Shown: positions 7,331 through 16,831 of the stretch, piece after piece
Numbering within the stretch: the stretch's first letter is position 1
How the letters are laid out: the number at the start of each line of letters is the position of its first letter
Source of the DNA: an uncultured Bacteroidales bacterium
GTDB lineage: Bacteria > Bacteroidota > Bacteroidia > Bacteroidales > Paludibacteraceae
Length of the DNA: 40,155 nucleotides
Reading direction: 5' to 3'
NCBI GenBank assembly: GCA_900320865.1
Contig: ONTT01000016.1
Coordinates: 1-40,155 of the forward strand
The notes under the pieces: generated by a model
Databases searched by the model: none
Seen by the model: the letters and a program-made list of their open reading frames with translations, nothing else
What the model was told of the DNA's origin: nothing
Position numbers and translations under genes: made by a program

Positions 7331-8178
7331 TGAAACTGCAGACGACTGTAGATATCAAGCCTTCAAAATGGCAAATCGGGTATGAGGATAAAATCCTCCT
7401 GCTGGGTTCGTGTTTCTCGGACGAGATAGGTGCGCAGATGATGCAGCGCCACTTATCTGTGACCTGTAATCCCTTCGGTACACTCTATAACCCGCTTTCT
7501 ATTGCGCAGGCCATGCAGATGAAAGAGCTGCCGGAATTGGTGCAGCACGAGGGTCTCTGGCACTCTATGGCGCATCACGGTTCGTTCTCTCGTGCGGATA
7601 AGTCCGAAGCGGAACTGGCTATTCGGCAATCCATCGAGACGATGCAACAAGCCATCCAAGAAGCGACAGTTGTCATCATTACCTTCGGTACAGCCTGGGT
7701 TTATGAGATGAAGGATGAAGGGTTTCCTGTTACGGGTTGCGGGGTAGTAGGCAATTGCCATAAGTTACCGGAGAGTTGTTTTACCAGAAGACGTCTGACA
7801 GTAGAGGAGATTGTTGCGGTATGGCAACCCATCTTGCAGCAATATCCTGATAAACACTGGCTCTTTACCGTTTCTCCGATTCGTCATATCAAAGACGGTT
7901 TGCATGAGAACCAGTTGAGCAAAGCAACTTTGTTGCTGGCGATAGAAGAACTTCGAACTCAGCATCCGGAAGTCAGTTATTTCCCGTCGTACGAAATTCT
8001 ATTGGACGAACTGCGCGATTATCGTTTCTTTGCCGATGATCTGGTGCATCCTTCAAGTCTGGCGGTGAACTATATCTGGGAGCGGTTTGCAGCTACGTTC
8101 TGCAGCCCTCAAACGCAGAATGAGATGGTGCTTGAGCATAAGCGTTGGAAGCAATCGCAACACATTCCTTTGCATTAA
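7330..8178 (+). CDS. GSCFA domain protein
   Basis: The 282-residue product carries the family-defining GSCFS at residues 26-30, followed by DEIG and the conserved NPFGTLYNP. These are typical of the GSCFA family (PF08885), SGNH-hydrolase-like proteins common in Bacteroidota. A later DDLVHPS segment fits the Asp/His part of an SGNH-like catalytic site, so an esterase or acyl-transfer activity is plausible but unproven. There is no signal peptide. The ATG overlaps the permease stop by one base, so the two are probably co-translated; whether they share a role is unknown. Confidence 0.88.
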   Translation: MKLQTTVDIKPSKWQIGYEDKILLLGSCFSDEIGAQMMQRHLSVTCNPFGTLYNPLSIAQAMQMKELPELVQHEGLWHSMAHHGSFSRADKSEAELAIRQSIETMQQAIQEATVVIITFGTAWVYEMKDEGFPVTGCGVVGNCHKLPESCFTRRRLTVEEIVAVWQPILQQYPDKHWLFTVSPIRHIKDGLHENQLSKATLLLAIEELRTQHPEVSYFPSYEILLDELRDYRFFADDLVHPSSLAVNYIWERFAATFCSPQTQNEMVLEHKRWKQSQHIPLH

Positions 8179-8199
8179 GCAAAGATTTTTCACTTTTTA

Positions 8200-8231
8200 T
8201 TTGCGTATATCAAAAATTTTTACTACCTTTG
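8200..8231 (+). promoter_or_regulatory. Promoter of the secreted protein / DPP-IV unit
   Basis: TTTG at 8200-8203 and TACCTTTG at 8224-8231 are separated by 20 bp. The -33 side reads TTTGCGTATATC followed by an A-rich spacer, the best match to the extended motif seen elsewhere in the window. The leader to ATG 8252 is about 15 bases. Confidence 0.85.
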
Positions 8232-8251
8232 CGGCGTCTTAGTATGTGCGT

Positions 8252-9511
8252 ATGAAATTGCTGTGCATTATACTCGCCGTGATGTCTTGGGTCGTGGAAT
8301 CCAAGAATTCGGTAAGCTGCCAGGGTACTCCTCCGGAGTCTTGTTCTGCGCACTATTCCTGTTCTTATCAAAAAGGCACCGTTCGTGCGAACGATGTAGC
8401 GACGCTTCAATTGACGTCCCTGGGGGGTATCACCATCGAGGGCGTAGAGGTGTATATGCGTTCGAATAAGAGTGCCGGTGCGGGTGTGCTGACCTTGAAA
8501 GTGAATGGGCAGACAGTAGTTACTAAGTCGGGTACGTTCAAGGATTGGACCGGCGATTACGATAACGAGAATTTTCACACAATTCCGCTGCTTTCGACGG
8601 CTGTGGCCGGAGCGCAGGAGATGGAGATTCGATTGGAAGGTATCGAGAACTCACTATATATCGAGAAATACGTCATCTCCTACACGCCTGTTGCGCCGCG
8701 CACGGTGACTTTGTTTTACGGCGCACGTGAATGGGAACAGTTAACTGAAGCGCAGGGTGGGGCCGGTGTTGTTCTGCCGTTGGTATCGGACACAGCGAAC
8801 TGGTATTTTGCGGGTTGGAGTGATTCGGATTTCGGTTCCAGCACATCAAAATCCCACACGCTCTATGCGGCCGGTGAACGGTTCTATCCTTCTGCGGACT
8901 GCAGCCTCTGGGCTGTCTTCGCTTGGCAACCGCTGAAGGAAAAAGGGTATTTGATAGATTTGCAGTCAGGTACGTATCTGTATGTGAATAGCACGAGTAA
9001 CCAAGCCTTGAGTGGTGTACCGTTGGAGGGCAAGATGGCTGCAGCGGATGTGGATAACAAAAACCTAAACTTGCATTATTATGTGCATTTTACTGACGCA
9101 CAGACGGCTTATATCACGCATGTAGCGACCGGTACCCCGATAGGATATTCGGGCACGGAGATGGCTGCTACGGCTTCTGCCTGGCAGGTATATCACGAAG
9201 GTGACCAGACCCTGTTCTATATGACGTACGAAAACAAGACCTATGTCCTCTGGCTGAATATTCAAGACAAAACGGAAACTACTACTTATGCCGGTTTGTT
9301 GCCTGCTACGCCGGGCACTTCTCCGATGCACCTGCAGTACGTTCAGACGACCGACGAGAATTATTATACCTGTCATCCCGAGTGGGCGCAGGGAATGGAT
9401 CGTACAGCCGAAGACCAGAGTGGAGTGCAAGATAAGGCACGGTTTTTGATGCATCTCGGTCAATATGACTTGCTATTGATTAACGGACAAAAAATGATTC
9501 ATCAACGATGA
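8252..9511 (+). CDS. Secreted protein of unknown function, coupled to DPP-IV
   Basis: The 419-residue product starts with a short hydrophobic signal-like segment (MKLLCIILAVMSWVV). The first third is beta-rich (about residues 40-145) with Gly/Thr-rich strands. A middle segment with WYFAGWSDSDFGSS and LWAVF resembles the InlB/Listeria-Bacteroides repeat that appears in many surface proteins of this phylum. The C-terminal third has no recognisable domain. No lipobox or T9SS C-terminal domain is evident. I prefer ATG 8252; a GTG two codons earlier is possible. The stop overlaps the DPP-IV start as ATGA, so the two proteins are probably made together. A surface or periplasmic partner of the peptidase is possible but is inference. 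Confidence 0.75.
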   Translation: MKLLCIILAVMSWVVESKNSVSCQGTPPESCSAHYSCSYQKGTVRANDVATLQLTSLGGITIEGVEVYMRSNKSAGAGVLTLKVNGQTVVTKSGTFKDWTGDYDNENFHTIPLLSTAVAGAQEMEIRLEGIENSLYIEKYVISYTPVAPRTVTLFYGAREWEQLTEAQGGAGVVLPLVSDTANWYFAGWSDSDFGSSTSKSHTLYAAGERFYPSADCSLWAVFAWQPLKEKGYLIDLQSGTYLYVNSTSNQALSGVPLEGKMAAADVDNKNLNLHYYVHFTDAQTAYITHVATGTPIGYSGTEMAATASAWQVYHEGDQTLFYMTYENKTYVLWLNIQDKTETTTYAGLLPATPGTSPMHLQYVQTTDENYYTCHPEWAQGMDRTAEDQSGVQDKARFLMHLGQYDLLLINGQKMIHQR

Positions 9512-11526
9512 GACTATTACTGATATTATCTGTTTTATCCGGAATCCTATCCGGAGAGTATAATGCGAAAACGCTTTCTTCTGCAGAGCAGGACAGTATC
9601 TTAACTGCTCTCTGTCCTGTCGTAGAAGAGGAGGGTGTGAGCACCCGTTATCGCTTGGAGAAAGAGAATGAAGAGCAGTTGTTCCGTCGTTCTCAAGTAG
9701 CCGATTGGTATATCTTTGATACCCAGAAGAACAAACGCAAAGCACTTGGCAAAGGTTTGCAATTAGGTCAAGTTCGCGATGCGAAGATGAGTCCGAACGG
9801 ACGATATGTAGCGTTCGCCAAAGACAACAACCTCTATATTCATAAATTGGATTTCGGTACAGAGGTGGCGGTGACGAAGGATGAGAACCCGGATATCATC
9901 AATGGTGTAGCCGATTGGTTGTACGAAGAAGAGTTCGGAACAACCGCGCTTTTCGCTTGGAGTCCCGACTCGAAGATGTTAGCGTTTGTGCGTCTGGACG
10001 AGACCGAAGTGCCCACGTTTTCGTGGGATGTATATGGTGATACCCAATACCCGACGAGCGAGAGTCTACGCTATCCGAAAGCGGGTTGTAAGAATGCCAA
10101 AGCTTCGGTGTGCGTCTATGATGTGGCGGCGAAAACGATTGTGACGATGCAGGTGAACTCCGAGAAAGCGGACGTCTATTTCCCTCGTCTGAGATGGTAT
10201 AATGCCACCACACTCTTTGTGCAGCGGGTGAATAGGGACCAGAATAAGATGGAGATCTTCTCTTGTAATGCCAAATCGACGGTTTCCTATCCCTGGTACA
10301 GCGAGGAAAGTAAGCAATACTTCGTGGATTACAGTCTGTTTGACCAGTGGATATGGTTGAGCGACGGTAAGATGATCGTCTTGAGCGAACAGGAGGGTTG
10401 GCGTCGGGCGTATCTGTATGGTAGCGATGGTGTCAAGACCCGTGCTCTGACGCCGGAAGGTATCGATGTGACGGCACTCTATGCTGCGGATGAGAAAGCG
10501 CAGATCCTGTATTATCAGGCGGCTCCGATTCCGGCTATCCGACAAATCTACGGTGTGAGTCTGAAAGCCGGTGCGACTCCTGTTCAGATTTCCGAAGGCG
10601 AAGGCATGCACAGTGCCCGTTTTTCACACGATGCACACTATATGATCGAATGTTATCAGTCGTTCCAGACACCGAATACCTATACGCTGTATAAGGCCGA
10701 GAAAGGGAAATGGAAAAAAGAACGGGTACTGGAGGATAATAAAGCTCTGCGTGAGGCATGGCAGGCAAACCAATTACCGGAGCCTCAGTTGATGACTATT
10801 CCGAATGGCAAAGGGCAAGAGTTGGAGGCTATGCTGATGTTACCCAATTCCCATTTGACTCAATCTCCCCTCGTTGTGATGCATTATAGTGGTCCTGCAA
10901 GTCAGCGCGTGCTTAACAGATGGCGTAAACGTTTTGAGTACGCTTTGGTGGAGGCCGGCTATGCCGTGTTGATCGTGGACCCGAGGGGTAGTGACTGCAA
11001 GGGTAGAGCATGGCGGAATGAGACCTATATGAGTCTGGGAGTGAAAGAGGCAGAGGACTTGATTGCTGCAGCGAAAGCTATCGGTGAACGGGAGGATATC
11101 GATGCGAACCGTATAGCCTTGATGGGATGGAGTTACGGCGGCTATCAGACACTGATGACGATGAGTCAGAAGGGACATCCGTTTAAAGCGGGTGTGGCTA
11201 TTGCGCCGGTGACCGATTGGAAACTGTATGACAGTGCGTACACGGAGCGTTATATGCGTCGTCCGCAGGTGAATGCACGCGGTTATAAGGAAGCGTCGTT
11301 GCTCCCCAGAGCGAAGGACCTGACAGGACAGGTGCTCATTATTCACGGTACAGGGGACGATAACGTACACGTGCAGCAGACGATGCAATATATCGATGCG
11401 TTAGTGCAAGCCGATAAGGATTTTGAGATGCAACTCTATCCGGACGACAATCATTTCCTCAAGAAAGGCAATAACTCCATACATATGCATAAAAGAGTGC
11501 TTCGTTTTTTTGAGCAAAACCTATAA
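9508..11526 (+). CDS. dpp4: Dipeptidyl peptidase IV (serine peptidase family S9B)
   Basis: DPP-IV removes X-Pro or X-Ala dipeptides from the N-termini of peptides, usually in the periplasm or on the surface, feeding peptide-fermenting Bacteroidota. The 672-residue product has an N-terminal hydrophobic signal segment, a beta-propeller with the substrate-amine-binding double Glu (DWLYEEEF, about residues 140-147), and an alpha/beta hydrolase domain. The catalytic triad is complete: Ser542 in GWSYGGY, Asp617 in GTGDDNVH, and His649 in DDNHF. The length is slightly under the usual 720-760. It is coupled to the upstream secreted protein by a 4-base overlap. The 33-bp gap before the MFS gene has no clear promoter. 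Confidence 0.94.
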   Translation: MRLLLILSVLSGILSGEYNAKTLSSAEQDSILTALCPVVEEEGVSTRYRLEKENEEQLFRRSQVADWYIFDTQKNKRKALGKGLQLGQVRDAKMSPNGRYVAFAKDNNLYIHKLDFGTEVAVTKDENPDIINGVADWLYEEEFGTTALFAWSPDSKMLAFVRLDETEVPTFSWDVYGDTQYPTSESLRYPKAGCKNAKASVCVYDVAAKTIVTMQVNSEKADVYFPRLRWYNATTLFVQRVNRDQNKMEIFSCNAKSTVSYPWYSEESKQYFVDYSLFDQWIWLSDGKMIVLSEQEGWRRAYLYGSDGVKTRALTPEGIDVTALYAADEKAQILYYQAAPIPAIRQIYGVSLKAGATPVQISEGEGMHSARFSHDAHYMIECYQSFQTPNTYTLYKAEKGKWKKERVLEDNKALREAWQANQLPEPQLMTIPNGKGQELEAMLMLPNSHLTQSPLVVMHYSGPASQRVLNRWRKRFEYALVEAGYAVLIVDPRGSDCKGRAWRNETYMSLGVKEAEDLIAAAKAIGEREDIDANRIALMGWSYGGYQTLMTMSQKGHPFKAGVAIAPVTDWKLYDSAYTERYMRRPQVNARGYKEASLLPRAKDLTGQVLIIHGTGDDNVHVQQTMQYIDALVQADKDFEMQLYPDDNHFLKKGNNSIHMHKRVLRFFEQNL

Positions 11527-11559
11527 TTAGAAATTTTAATTTCATTTAAAATAAATACT

Positions 11560-12807
11560 ATGAGTACAAAACAATCTAATTCTTTGCGAATTATCACGAT
11601 CATTGCCATGATGTTTCTTTATGCGATGATTGCATTTGTGACGAACCTGGCGGCTCCGGTGGGTAAGATCTGGGAGCAGACGTTCGAGGGGAGCGCGCAT
11701 GCTGGTGTAATGGGCATGATGGGTAACTTCTGTAATTTCCTAGCCTATTTGATCATGGGTATTCCTGCTGGTAATTTCTTGGCTAAGAAGGGCTACAAGA
11801 AAACTGCGCTGACAGCTATTTTCCTTGGATTTATTGGTATTGCAATCCAGTGGTTGAGCGGAGTGTTTGACAGTTTCTTTGTTTATCTGTTCGGTGCGTT
11901 ACTTGGCGGTTTCTGCGTATGTATGCTGAACACGGTAGTTAACCCTATGTTGAACCTCCTTGGTGGTGGAGGAAAGAGAGGAAACCAATTGAACATGGTT
12001 GGCGGTACATTAAACTCGCTCTCCGGTTCGTTAACGCCGATGCTTGTTGGTGCGCTCGTTGGTCAGAGTCTCGAAGGGAAATCAATTGATAACGTGAATG
12101 TTGTGCTGTATATTGCAATGGCTGTCTTTGCGATTATTTATCTTGTGATCCGTCTGACTCCGCTTGCTGAGCCTGCCGGTGCCGGACAGACAGTAGTGTA
12201 CGAGCGTTCGCCTTGGGCTTTTCGTCATTTGACGTTAGGCGTGATCGCAATCTTCTTCTATGTCGGCGTTGAGGTGGGCATTCCTGCTACGTTGATTAGT
12301 TATTTGAAACCGATGGTAGGTTTTGCAGCTGCCGGATTTATTGCCGGTCGATACTGGCTGTTGATGCTCATCGGCCGTTTTATCGGCTCGGCAATTGGCG
12401 GTAAAGTTAGCAGCCGCACGATGGTGATTTGTGTCTCTGTTGTGGCGATCGGATTGATGGCGGCCGCTATGGCAATAGGTGATAGCATCATGGTTAAGAC
12501 CTTTGCGCAAGGCGAAGTGATTGAAGTTCCGTTGGCATCCACCCTTTTGGTTCTCTGTGGTTTGTGTACCTCAGTTATGTGGGGATCTATCTTCAATATG
12601 GCAACAGAGGGACTTGGTAAATATACTGCTAAGGCTTCCGGTATCTTCATGATGATGGTCGTCGGAGGTGGTATAGTTCCGTTGGTTCAGAGTTCAATTG
12701 CAGACCATCTCTTGAGTTATATCGTACCTATCATCGGCGTAGCGTACATCCTCTTCTACGCCCTTTGGGGAAGCAAAAACGTAAATAAAGACATTAAAAT
12801 CGATTAA
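11560..12807 (+). CDS. Major facilitator superfamily sugar transporter (FucP/GlcP-like)
   Basis: The 415-residue product is hydrophobic throughout, with about 12 predicted membrane segments and the MFS loop motif near GNFLAKKGYKK (about residues 72-82). The overall pattern is closest to proton-coupled hexose permeases of Bacteroidota. The substrate cannot be read from the sequence, but the ROK kinase gene 4 bp downstream suggests import of an unphosphorylated hexose that is then phosphorylated. The ATG follows a 33-bp AT-rich gap after DPP-IV. Confidence 0.85.
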   Translation: MSTKQSNSLRIITIIAMMFLYAMIAFVTNLAAPVGKIWEQTFEGSAHAGVMGMMGNFCNFLAYLIMGIPAGNFLAKKGYKKTALTAIFLGFIGIAIQWLSGVFDSFFVYLFGALLGGFCVCMLNTVVNPMLNLLGGGGKRGNQLNMVGGTLNSLSGSLTPMLVGALVGQSLEGKSIDNVNVVLYIAMAVFAIIYLVIRLTPLAEPAGAGQTVVYERSPWAFRHLTLGVIAIFFYVGVEVGIPATLISYLKPMVGFAAAGFIAGRYWLLMLIGRFIGSAIGGKVSSRTMVICVSVVAIGLMAAAMAIGDSIMVKTFAQGEVIEVPLASTLLVLCGLCTSVMWGSIFNMATEGLGKYTAKASGIFMMMVVGGGIVPLVQSSIADHLLSYIVPIIGVAYILFYALWGSKNVNKDIKID

Positions 12808-12811
12808 TAAC

Positions 12812-13768
12812 ATGAAAAAGTATGCTTTAGGTATCGACTTGGGCGGAACGGGCACCAAGTTCGGTTTGGTAAACGAAGACGGACAGGTTCTTCGCAGTAA
12901 TTCAATCCCGACGCAGCAATATCCGGATATTGACGAGTATTGCGATGTGCTGTGCGACGGACTCAAGCGTCTGGTGGCAGACGAAGGGCTTGAACTCTCC
13001 GATATAGTGGGTATCGGCTGTGGTGCGCCGAATGCGAATTTCTATTCGGGTTGTATCGAACAGGCTCCGAACCTTCCGTGGAAGGGTGTAGTACCGTTCG
13101 CTAAACTCATCAGCGAGCGTATGGGTGTAAAATGCACGATCACCAACGACGCTAACGCAGCGGCGCAGGGTGAGATGATCTACGGCTCTGCACGCGGTAT
13201 GAAGAACTTCATCGTCATCACGCTCGGTACCGGTGTAGGTTCGGGTATTGTGATCGACGGTAAGTTGCTCTACGGACACGACGGTTTTGCCGGTGAGTTG
13301 GGTCACTGCAAGATCGATCATAGCGGTAACGGACGTCTCTGCGGTTGTGGTCAAAAAGGTTGTATCGAGGCTTATGCTTCGGCTACAGGCGTGGCACGTA
13401 CGGCCAAAGAGATTGTTACTTCTACCACCCAGCCGACCTTACTGCGCCAAGTAGCAGACATCAATAACATCACCTCCAAAGATGTATTTGATGCCGCAGA
13501 GAAGGGTGATCTGGTAGCGAAGGAGATCTTTGATTACACCGGTCGTCTGTTAGGAGAGAAACTGGCTGACTTCGTTCATTTCTCCAGCCCGGAGGCAATC
13601 ATCCTCTTTGGTGGTCTTACCAAATCCGGTCACTGGATTATGGATCCGATTCGTGAGGCGCTTGATGCAAACCTGATGCCTATATGGAAGGGTAAGATCC
13701 CTGTATCGATCTCCGTTCTCAAAGACAGCGACGCCGCTATCCTCGGTGCTTCTTCACTGGCTTGGTAA
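12812..13768 (+). CDS. ROK-family sugar kinase (glucokinase-like)
   Basis: This enzyme phosphorylates a hexose with ATP, making glucose 6-phosphate if it is a glucokinase. The 318-residue product has the N-terminal phosphate-binding DLGGTGTKFG, the sugar-site TNDANAAAQGE, a glycine-rich LGTGVGSG, the ELGH sugar-binding motif, and the ROK zinc motif CGCGQKGC followed by Glu. There is no N-terminal helix-turn-helix, so it is a kinase rather than a repressor. It sits 4 bp after the hexose permease. Its product would enter glycolysis through Pgi, encoded at 22229-23569. Mannose, fructose or N-acetylated hexoses remain possible substrates. Confidence 0.9.
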   Translation: MKKYALGIDLGGTGTKFGLVNEDGQVLRSNSIPTQQYPDIDEYCDVLCDGLKRLVADEGLELSDIVGIGCGAPNANFYSGCIEQAPNLPWKGVVPFAKLISERMGVKCTITNDANAAAQGEMIYGSARGMKNFIVITLGTGVGSGIVIDGKLLYGHDGFAGELGHCKIDHSGNGRLCGCGQKGCIEAYASATGVARTAKEIVTSTTQPTLLRQVADINNITSKDVFDAAEKGDLVAKEIFDYTGRLLGEKLADFVHFSSPEAIILFGGLTKSGHWIMDPIREALDANLMPIWKGKIPVSISVLKDSDAAILGASSLAW

Positions 13769-14397
13769 AACTACGCGATATATGGCAAGCACTTTACCCG
13801 TATGGTGTATTCCGTACGGGTAAAGATGTTTACCTGACCTTTGATGACGGCCCTATACCGGAAGTAACACCAAAAGTGTTAGCCATCCTGGATAAGTACG
13901 GCATTAAGGCCACATTCTTCATGGTAGGAGAGAATATTGACAAGCATCCTGAAGTGTTTGCTCAGGTGTTGGCAGCCGATCATTCTATCGCTAATCACAC
14001 CTATAATCACCTCAAAGGATGGAAGACAAGTTTCGGTGAATACATGGCGAATGTGGAAAAATGGGAAGAAGCTGTGTCTCGTAATATGCCCCATGGCTAT
14101 CCTGCTCCGGTTCTAAACCGGTTCAGGCCGCCTTACGGCAAAGCGACGCTTCGTCAACGGAGGGCGCTGCATAAGAGAGGGTACCGGTTGATTTATTGGG
14201 ATATCTTAACGCGCGATTATGATGCGTCGGTGACTCCAAAGGCGATGCTGCAGTTAATACAACGGGAGACACGCCCGGGCAGTATCATCAATTTTCACGA
14301 CTCGTTGAAGTCAAACGAGCGGATGTTAGAAGTGCTACCACAAGCCATCGAATGGCTGCAAGCGCAGGGCTATACGCTGCGCACGTTAAATAGTTAA
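13762..14397 (+). CDS. Polysaccharide deacetylase (NodB homology domain)
   Basis: The 211-residue product is a nearly bare NodB domain (carbohydrate esterase family 4), which removes N-acetyl groups from peptidoglycan, chitin-like or other amino sugars with a divalent metal. All motifs are present: TFDDGP (Asp28, Asp29), H-x3-H (His79, His83), RPPYG (from Arg122), DILTRDYD, and INFHDS. No signal peptide is seen, so it is either cytoplasmic or exported unconventionally. The start is TTG 13762, overlapping the kinase stop by 7 bp; no in-frame ATG exists before the first catalytic motif. The overlap implies coupling to the ROK kinase gene, though a functional link is unclear. Confidence 0.88.
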   Translation: MVKLRDIWQALYPYGVFRTGKDVYLTFDDGPIPEVTPKVLAILDKYGIKATFFMVGENIDKHPEVFAQVLAADHSIANHTYNHLKGWKTSFGEYMANVEKWEEAVSRNMPHGYPAPVLNRFRPPYGKATLRQRRALHKRGYRLIYWDILTRDYDASVTPKAMLQLIQRETRPGSIINFHDSLKSNERMLEVLPQAIEWLQAQGYTLRTLNS

Positions 14398-14398
14398 G

Positions 14399-16156
14399 AT
14401 GGTTTTACTACGTAAAACATTATATGTTGTTTTTGCGGCGATGCTGCTGGCGAGTTGTGCTAACAGGGGCATCGGTCCGCAAGGGGGTCCAAAAGACTCC
14501 ATCCCTCCTGTTCCCTTGAAGTCGGAGCCGGAGATAGGTGTGCTGGAATGGAAAGGAAAACGCATCGAGGTGACCTTCGATGAGTATATCCAACTCGATA
14601 ATATCGCGGCGAATATGATGATGTCGCCGCCTCAACAAAATCCACCGGACGTCAAAGCGCGCGGTAAACGACTGATCATACAGTTTCAGGACTCGCTGCG
14701 CGATAGCACGACCTATACGATTGATTTCGGAAACGCGGTGTGTGACTTCCGCGAGAAAGTGCCGCTACACGGCTATTCGTTTTATTTCTCTACCTGGTCG
14801 GAGATAGATACCCTCGAGACGATGGGCTATGTCTATGACGCCGAGACGCTCAACCCGTTGTCGGGTATTACCGTAGGTATTCATACAGATCCATCGGATA
14901 CAGCCTTTGTGAAGCATCCGTTTACACGCATCGCCAAGACTGATTCGGTCGGTTTCTTCCGCATTGGTAATGTGCATGCAGGTACGTATCGTTTGTATGC
15001 CGTGGAAGATATCAGCCGTGACTATCGATTAACGGTGGGTGAGGCATTGGCTTTCACGCAAGAACCGATATCTGTCTATCCGGTAGTTCGCGATACCACG
15101 GATACAGTCCCGTATGTCGGACCGCTCTCAACACTCTTCCTTTTTAAGGAACAGCAGCAGAAACTCTATCTGCAGCGTACCTTGCGCGATGAGCAACATA
15201 GGGTAGTGCTCCTCTTCTCTTCGGCTCCGGACAGCTTGCCGTCTATTCGTCCGTTAATAGACACGCTGCATCATCATGTGCAGTATTCCACCAAGGGTGA
15301 TACGGTGACTATATGGCTGACGGACAGCACGTCCATCGGTATAGACTCTCTGTTCTTCGAGGCACGATATCGTCAGACCGATTCATTGAATCACCTCGAG
15401 TGGTACACCGATACGCTGCGTGCTATCTGGCGAGCACCCCGAATGACGGCGAAGATGCAGGAAGCGCAGGACCGTAAGAACCGCAATAGACGGTTGGAAC
15501 TGAAATGCAATGCGCGCAAAGATTTTGAGGTATATGATACTTTGCAGTTGGTGTCCACGACGCCTCTGCGCGACATTGATACAGCGGCGATTGCTATCTA
15601 TGAGCGGGTGGATACTACGCGAAAGAGTGTTCCGTTTACGTTCGCTCCGTATGATTCGTTAACGGTGTGCCTACGTTTCATCGCGCCGCTCGAACCGGCC
15701 AAAGAATACGAGTTGCACTTGGATAGCGGTGCCCTGCACGACGTCTATGGTATCACACATATCGATGCCAACTACGCGCTGCAGGTGAAGGCCAACTCCG
15801 ATTACGCGACGCTGAATGTGAAGATCACGCCCTTTGACCCGAATGCCCGTATACAACTGCTCAATAACAAAGATAAAGTGCTTCGCGAACTGCCAGCTGC
15901 GGAAGAGGGTGCTTTCTTCGAGTACCTCAAGGCGGATACCTATTATCTGCGTCTGTACATCGATAGCAATGGCGATGGGAAATGGACAACCGGTTCATGG
16001 GAGGAGCATCGCCAACCCGAAGAAGTGTATTATTTCCCGGGGAAGGTACAAACGAAGTCAAACTGGGACTTTGAGGAAGTATGGGATTATACGGCCAAAC
16101 CGCGTATGGAGGCCAAACCCAAAGAGTTGATTAAGGCTTCTTCTAAGAAGAAATAA
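14399..16156 (+). CDS. Lipoprotein with Ig-like (Big_5) domain
   Basis: The 585-residue product begins with a lipoprotein signal peptide whose lipobox LASC places the acylated cysteine at 20. Directly after it is GPQGGPKDSIPP, a sequence found in a widespread Bacteroidota lipoprotein family with an N-terminal SbsA/Big_5 Ig-like domain (about 35-135). A carboxypeptidase-regulatory-like beta domain (about 140-200) follows, and the long C-terminal region is rich in Asp/Thr. It is probably outer-membrane anchored. Function is unknown; a structural or envelope assembly role is inferred. It begins 1 bp after the deacetylase stop and ends 2 bp before pnuC. Confidence 0.85.
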   Translation: MVLLRKTLYVVFAAMLLASCANRGIGPQGGPKDSIPPVPLKSEPEIGVLEWKGKRIEVTFDEYIQLDNIAANMMMSPPQQNPPDVKARGKRLIIQFQDSLRDSTTYTIDFGNAVCDFREKVPLHGYSFYFSTWSEIDTLETMGYVYDAETLNPLSGITVGIHTDPSDTAFVKHPFTRIAKTDSVGFFRIGNVHAGTYRLYAVEDISRDYRLTVGEALAFTQEPISVYPVVRDTTDTVPYVGPLSTLFLFKEQQQKLYLQRTLRDEQHRVVLLFSSAPDSLPSIRPLIDTLHHHVQYSTKGDTVTIWLTDSTSIGIDSLFFEARYRQTDSLNHLEWYTDTLRAIWRAPRMTAKMQEAQDRKNRNRRLELKCNARKDFEVYDTLQLVSTTPLRDIDTAAIAIYERVDTTRKSVPFTFAPYDSLTVCLRFIAPLEPAKEYELHLDSGALHDVYGITHIDANYALQVKANSDYATLNVKITPFDPNARIQLLNNKDKVLRELPAAEEGAFFEYLKADTYYLRLYIDSNGDGKWTTGSWEEHRQPEEVYYFPGKVQTKSNWDFEEVWDYTAKPRMEAKPKELIKASSKKK

Positions 16157-16158
16157 AC

Positions 16159-16824
16159 ATGAAACGGCGGGTCTTTGACTATAGCTTTCTGGCCATCGGT
16201 CTTTTGGTGCAGGTAATCACGTTTTGGATAGCGAACCGCTATCTGACGACGACGAATCATCAGCCTTGGCTGTCTCTGTTAAGCGGCTGTCTGGGTATCT
16301 GTTCCGTCTGTCTGGCCTCGCAGGGTAATATTCTCACCTATGCGTTCGGCTTTGCGCAGGTAGGTACCTATATGATACTGGTCATCGCGAATCGTCTCTT
16401 GGGCCAGGTTGCTCTTAATGTCTTCTATCTCATCACGATGGTCTATGGCGTGTACGTCTGGCGTCAACGTCTGCACGAGAACACCCGCACGGTTACTCCG
16501 CGTCGTTTGTCTCTCCGCGCGATCCTTCCCATCGGAGTGGGTATGCTTCTTTTCTCGGCCTTAGCCGGGTGGGGGTTAAGCACATGGACCGGCAATCCAC
16601 AACCGTACTTGGATGCATTTACATCAATACCTGCACTTGTGGCGCAGGTATTGATGATTCTTGCTTTCCGCGAACATTGGTTCATTTGGCTCGCGGTAGA
16701 TATATTAAACGTGATTCTTTGGCTGCGGGTAGGGGACTATTGCATGGCCGCGCAGTATATCTTCTGGTGCGCTAACTGCATCTACGGTCTTCGCCGCTGG
16801 AAGTCCATCGCTTCGGAGGCCTAA
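16159..16824 (+). CDS. pnuC: Nicotinamide riboside / mononucleotide transporter PnuC
   Basis: PnuC is an inner-membrane facilitator for nicotinamide riboside, used for NAD salvage. The 221-residue product has about seven membrane segments and the family's Trp/Asn-rich substrate region near the C-terminus (WLAVDILNVILW, then IFWCANCIYGLRRW). It is the last gene of this plus-strand run and ends 7 bp from the convergent DUF4837 gene. No riboswitch is possible in the 2-bp gap before it. Specificity for riboside rather than thiamine (PnuT) or riboflavin (PnuX) is assumed from the general resemblance only. Confidence 0.87.
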   Translation: MKRRVFDYSFLAIGLLVQVITFWIANRYLTTTNHQPWLSLLSGCLGICSVCLASQGNILTYAFGFAQVGTYMILVIANRLLGQVALNVFYLITMVYGVYVWRQRLHENTRTVTPRRLSLRAILPIGVGMLLFSALAGWGLSTWTGNPQPYLDAFTSIPALVAQVLMILAFREHWFIWLAVDILNVILWLRVGDYCMAAQYIFWCANCIYGLRRWKSIASEA

Positions 16825-16831
16825 TCGCTTC

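Noticed and set aside
9536-9558. TATCCGGA words repeated in the DPP-IV signal peptide, similar to the 21681 hairpin
   Set aside because: The copies are short, code for Leu-Ser-Gly in the signal peptide, and do not extend to the rest of the 33-bp unit.
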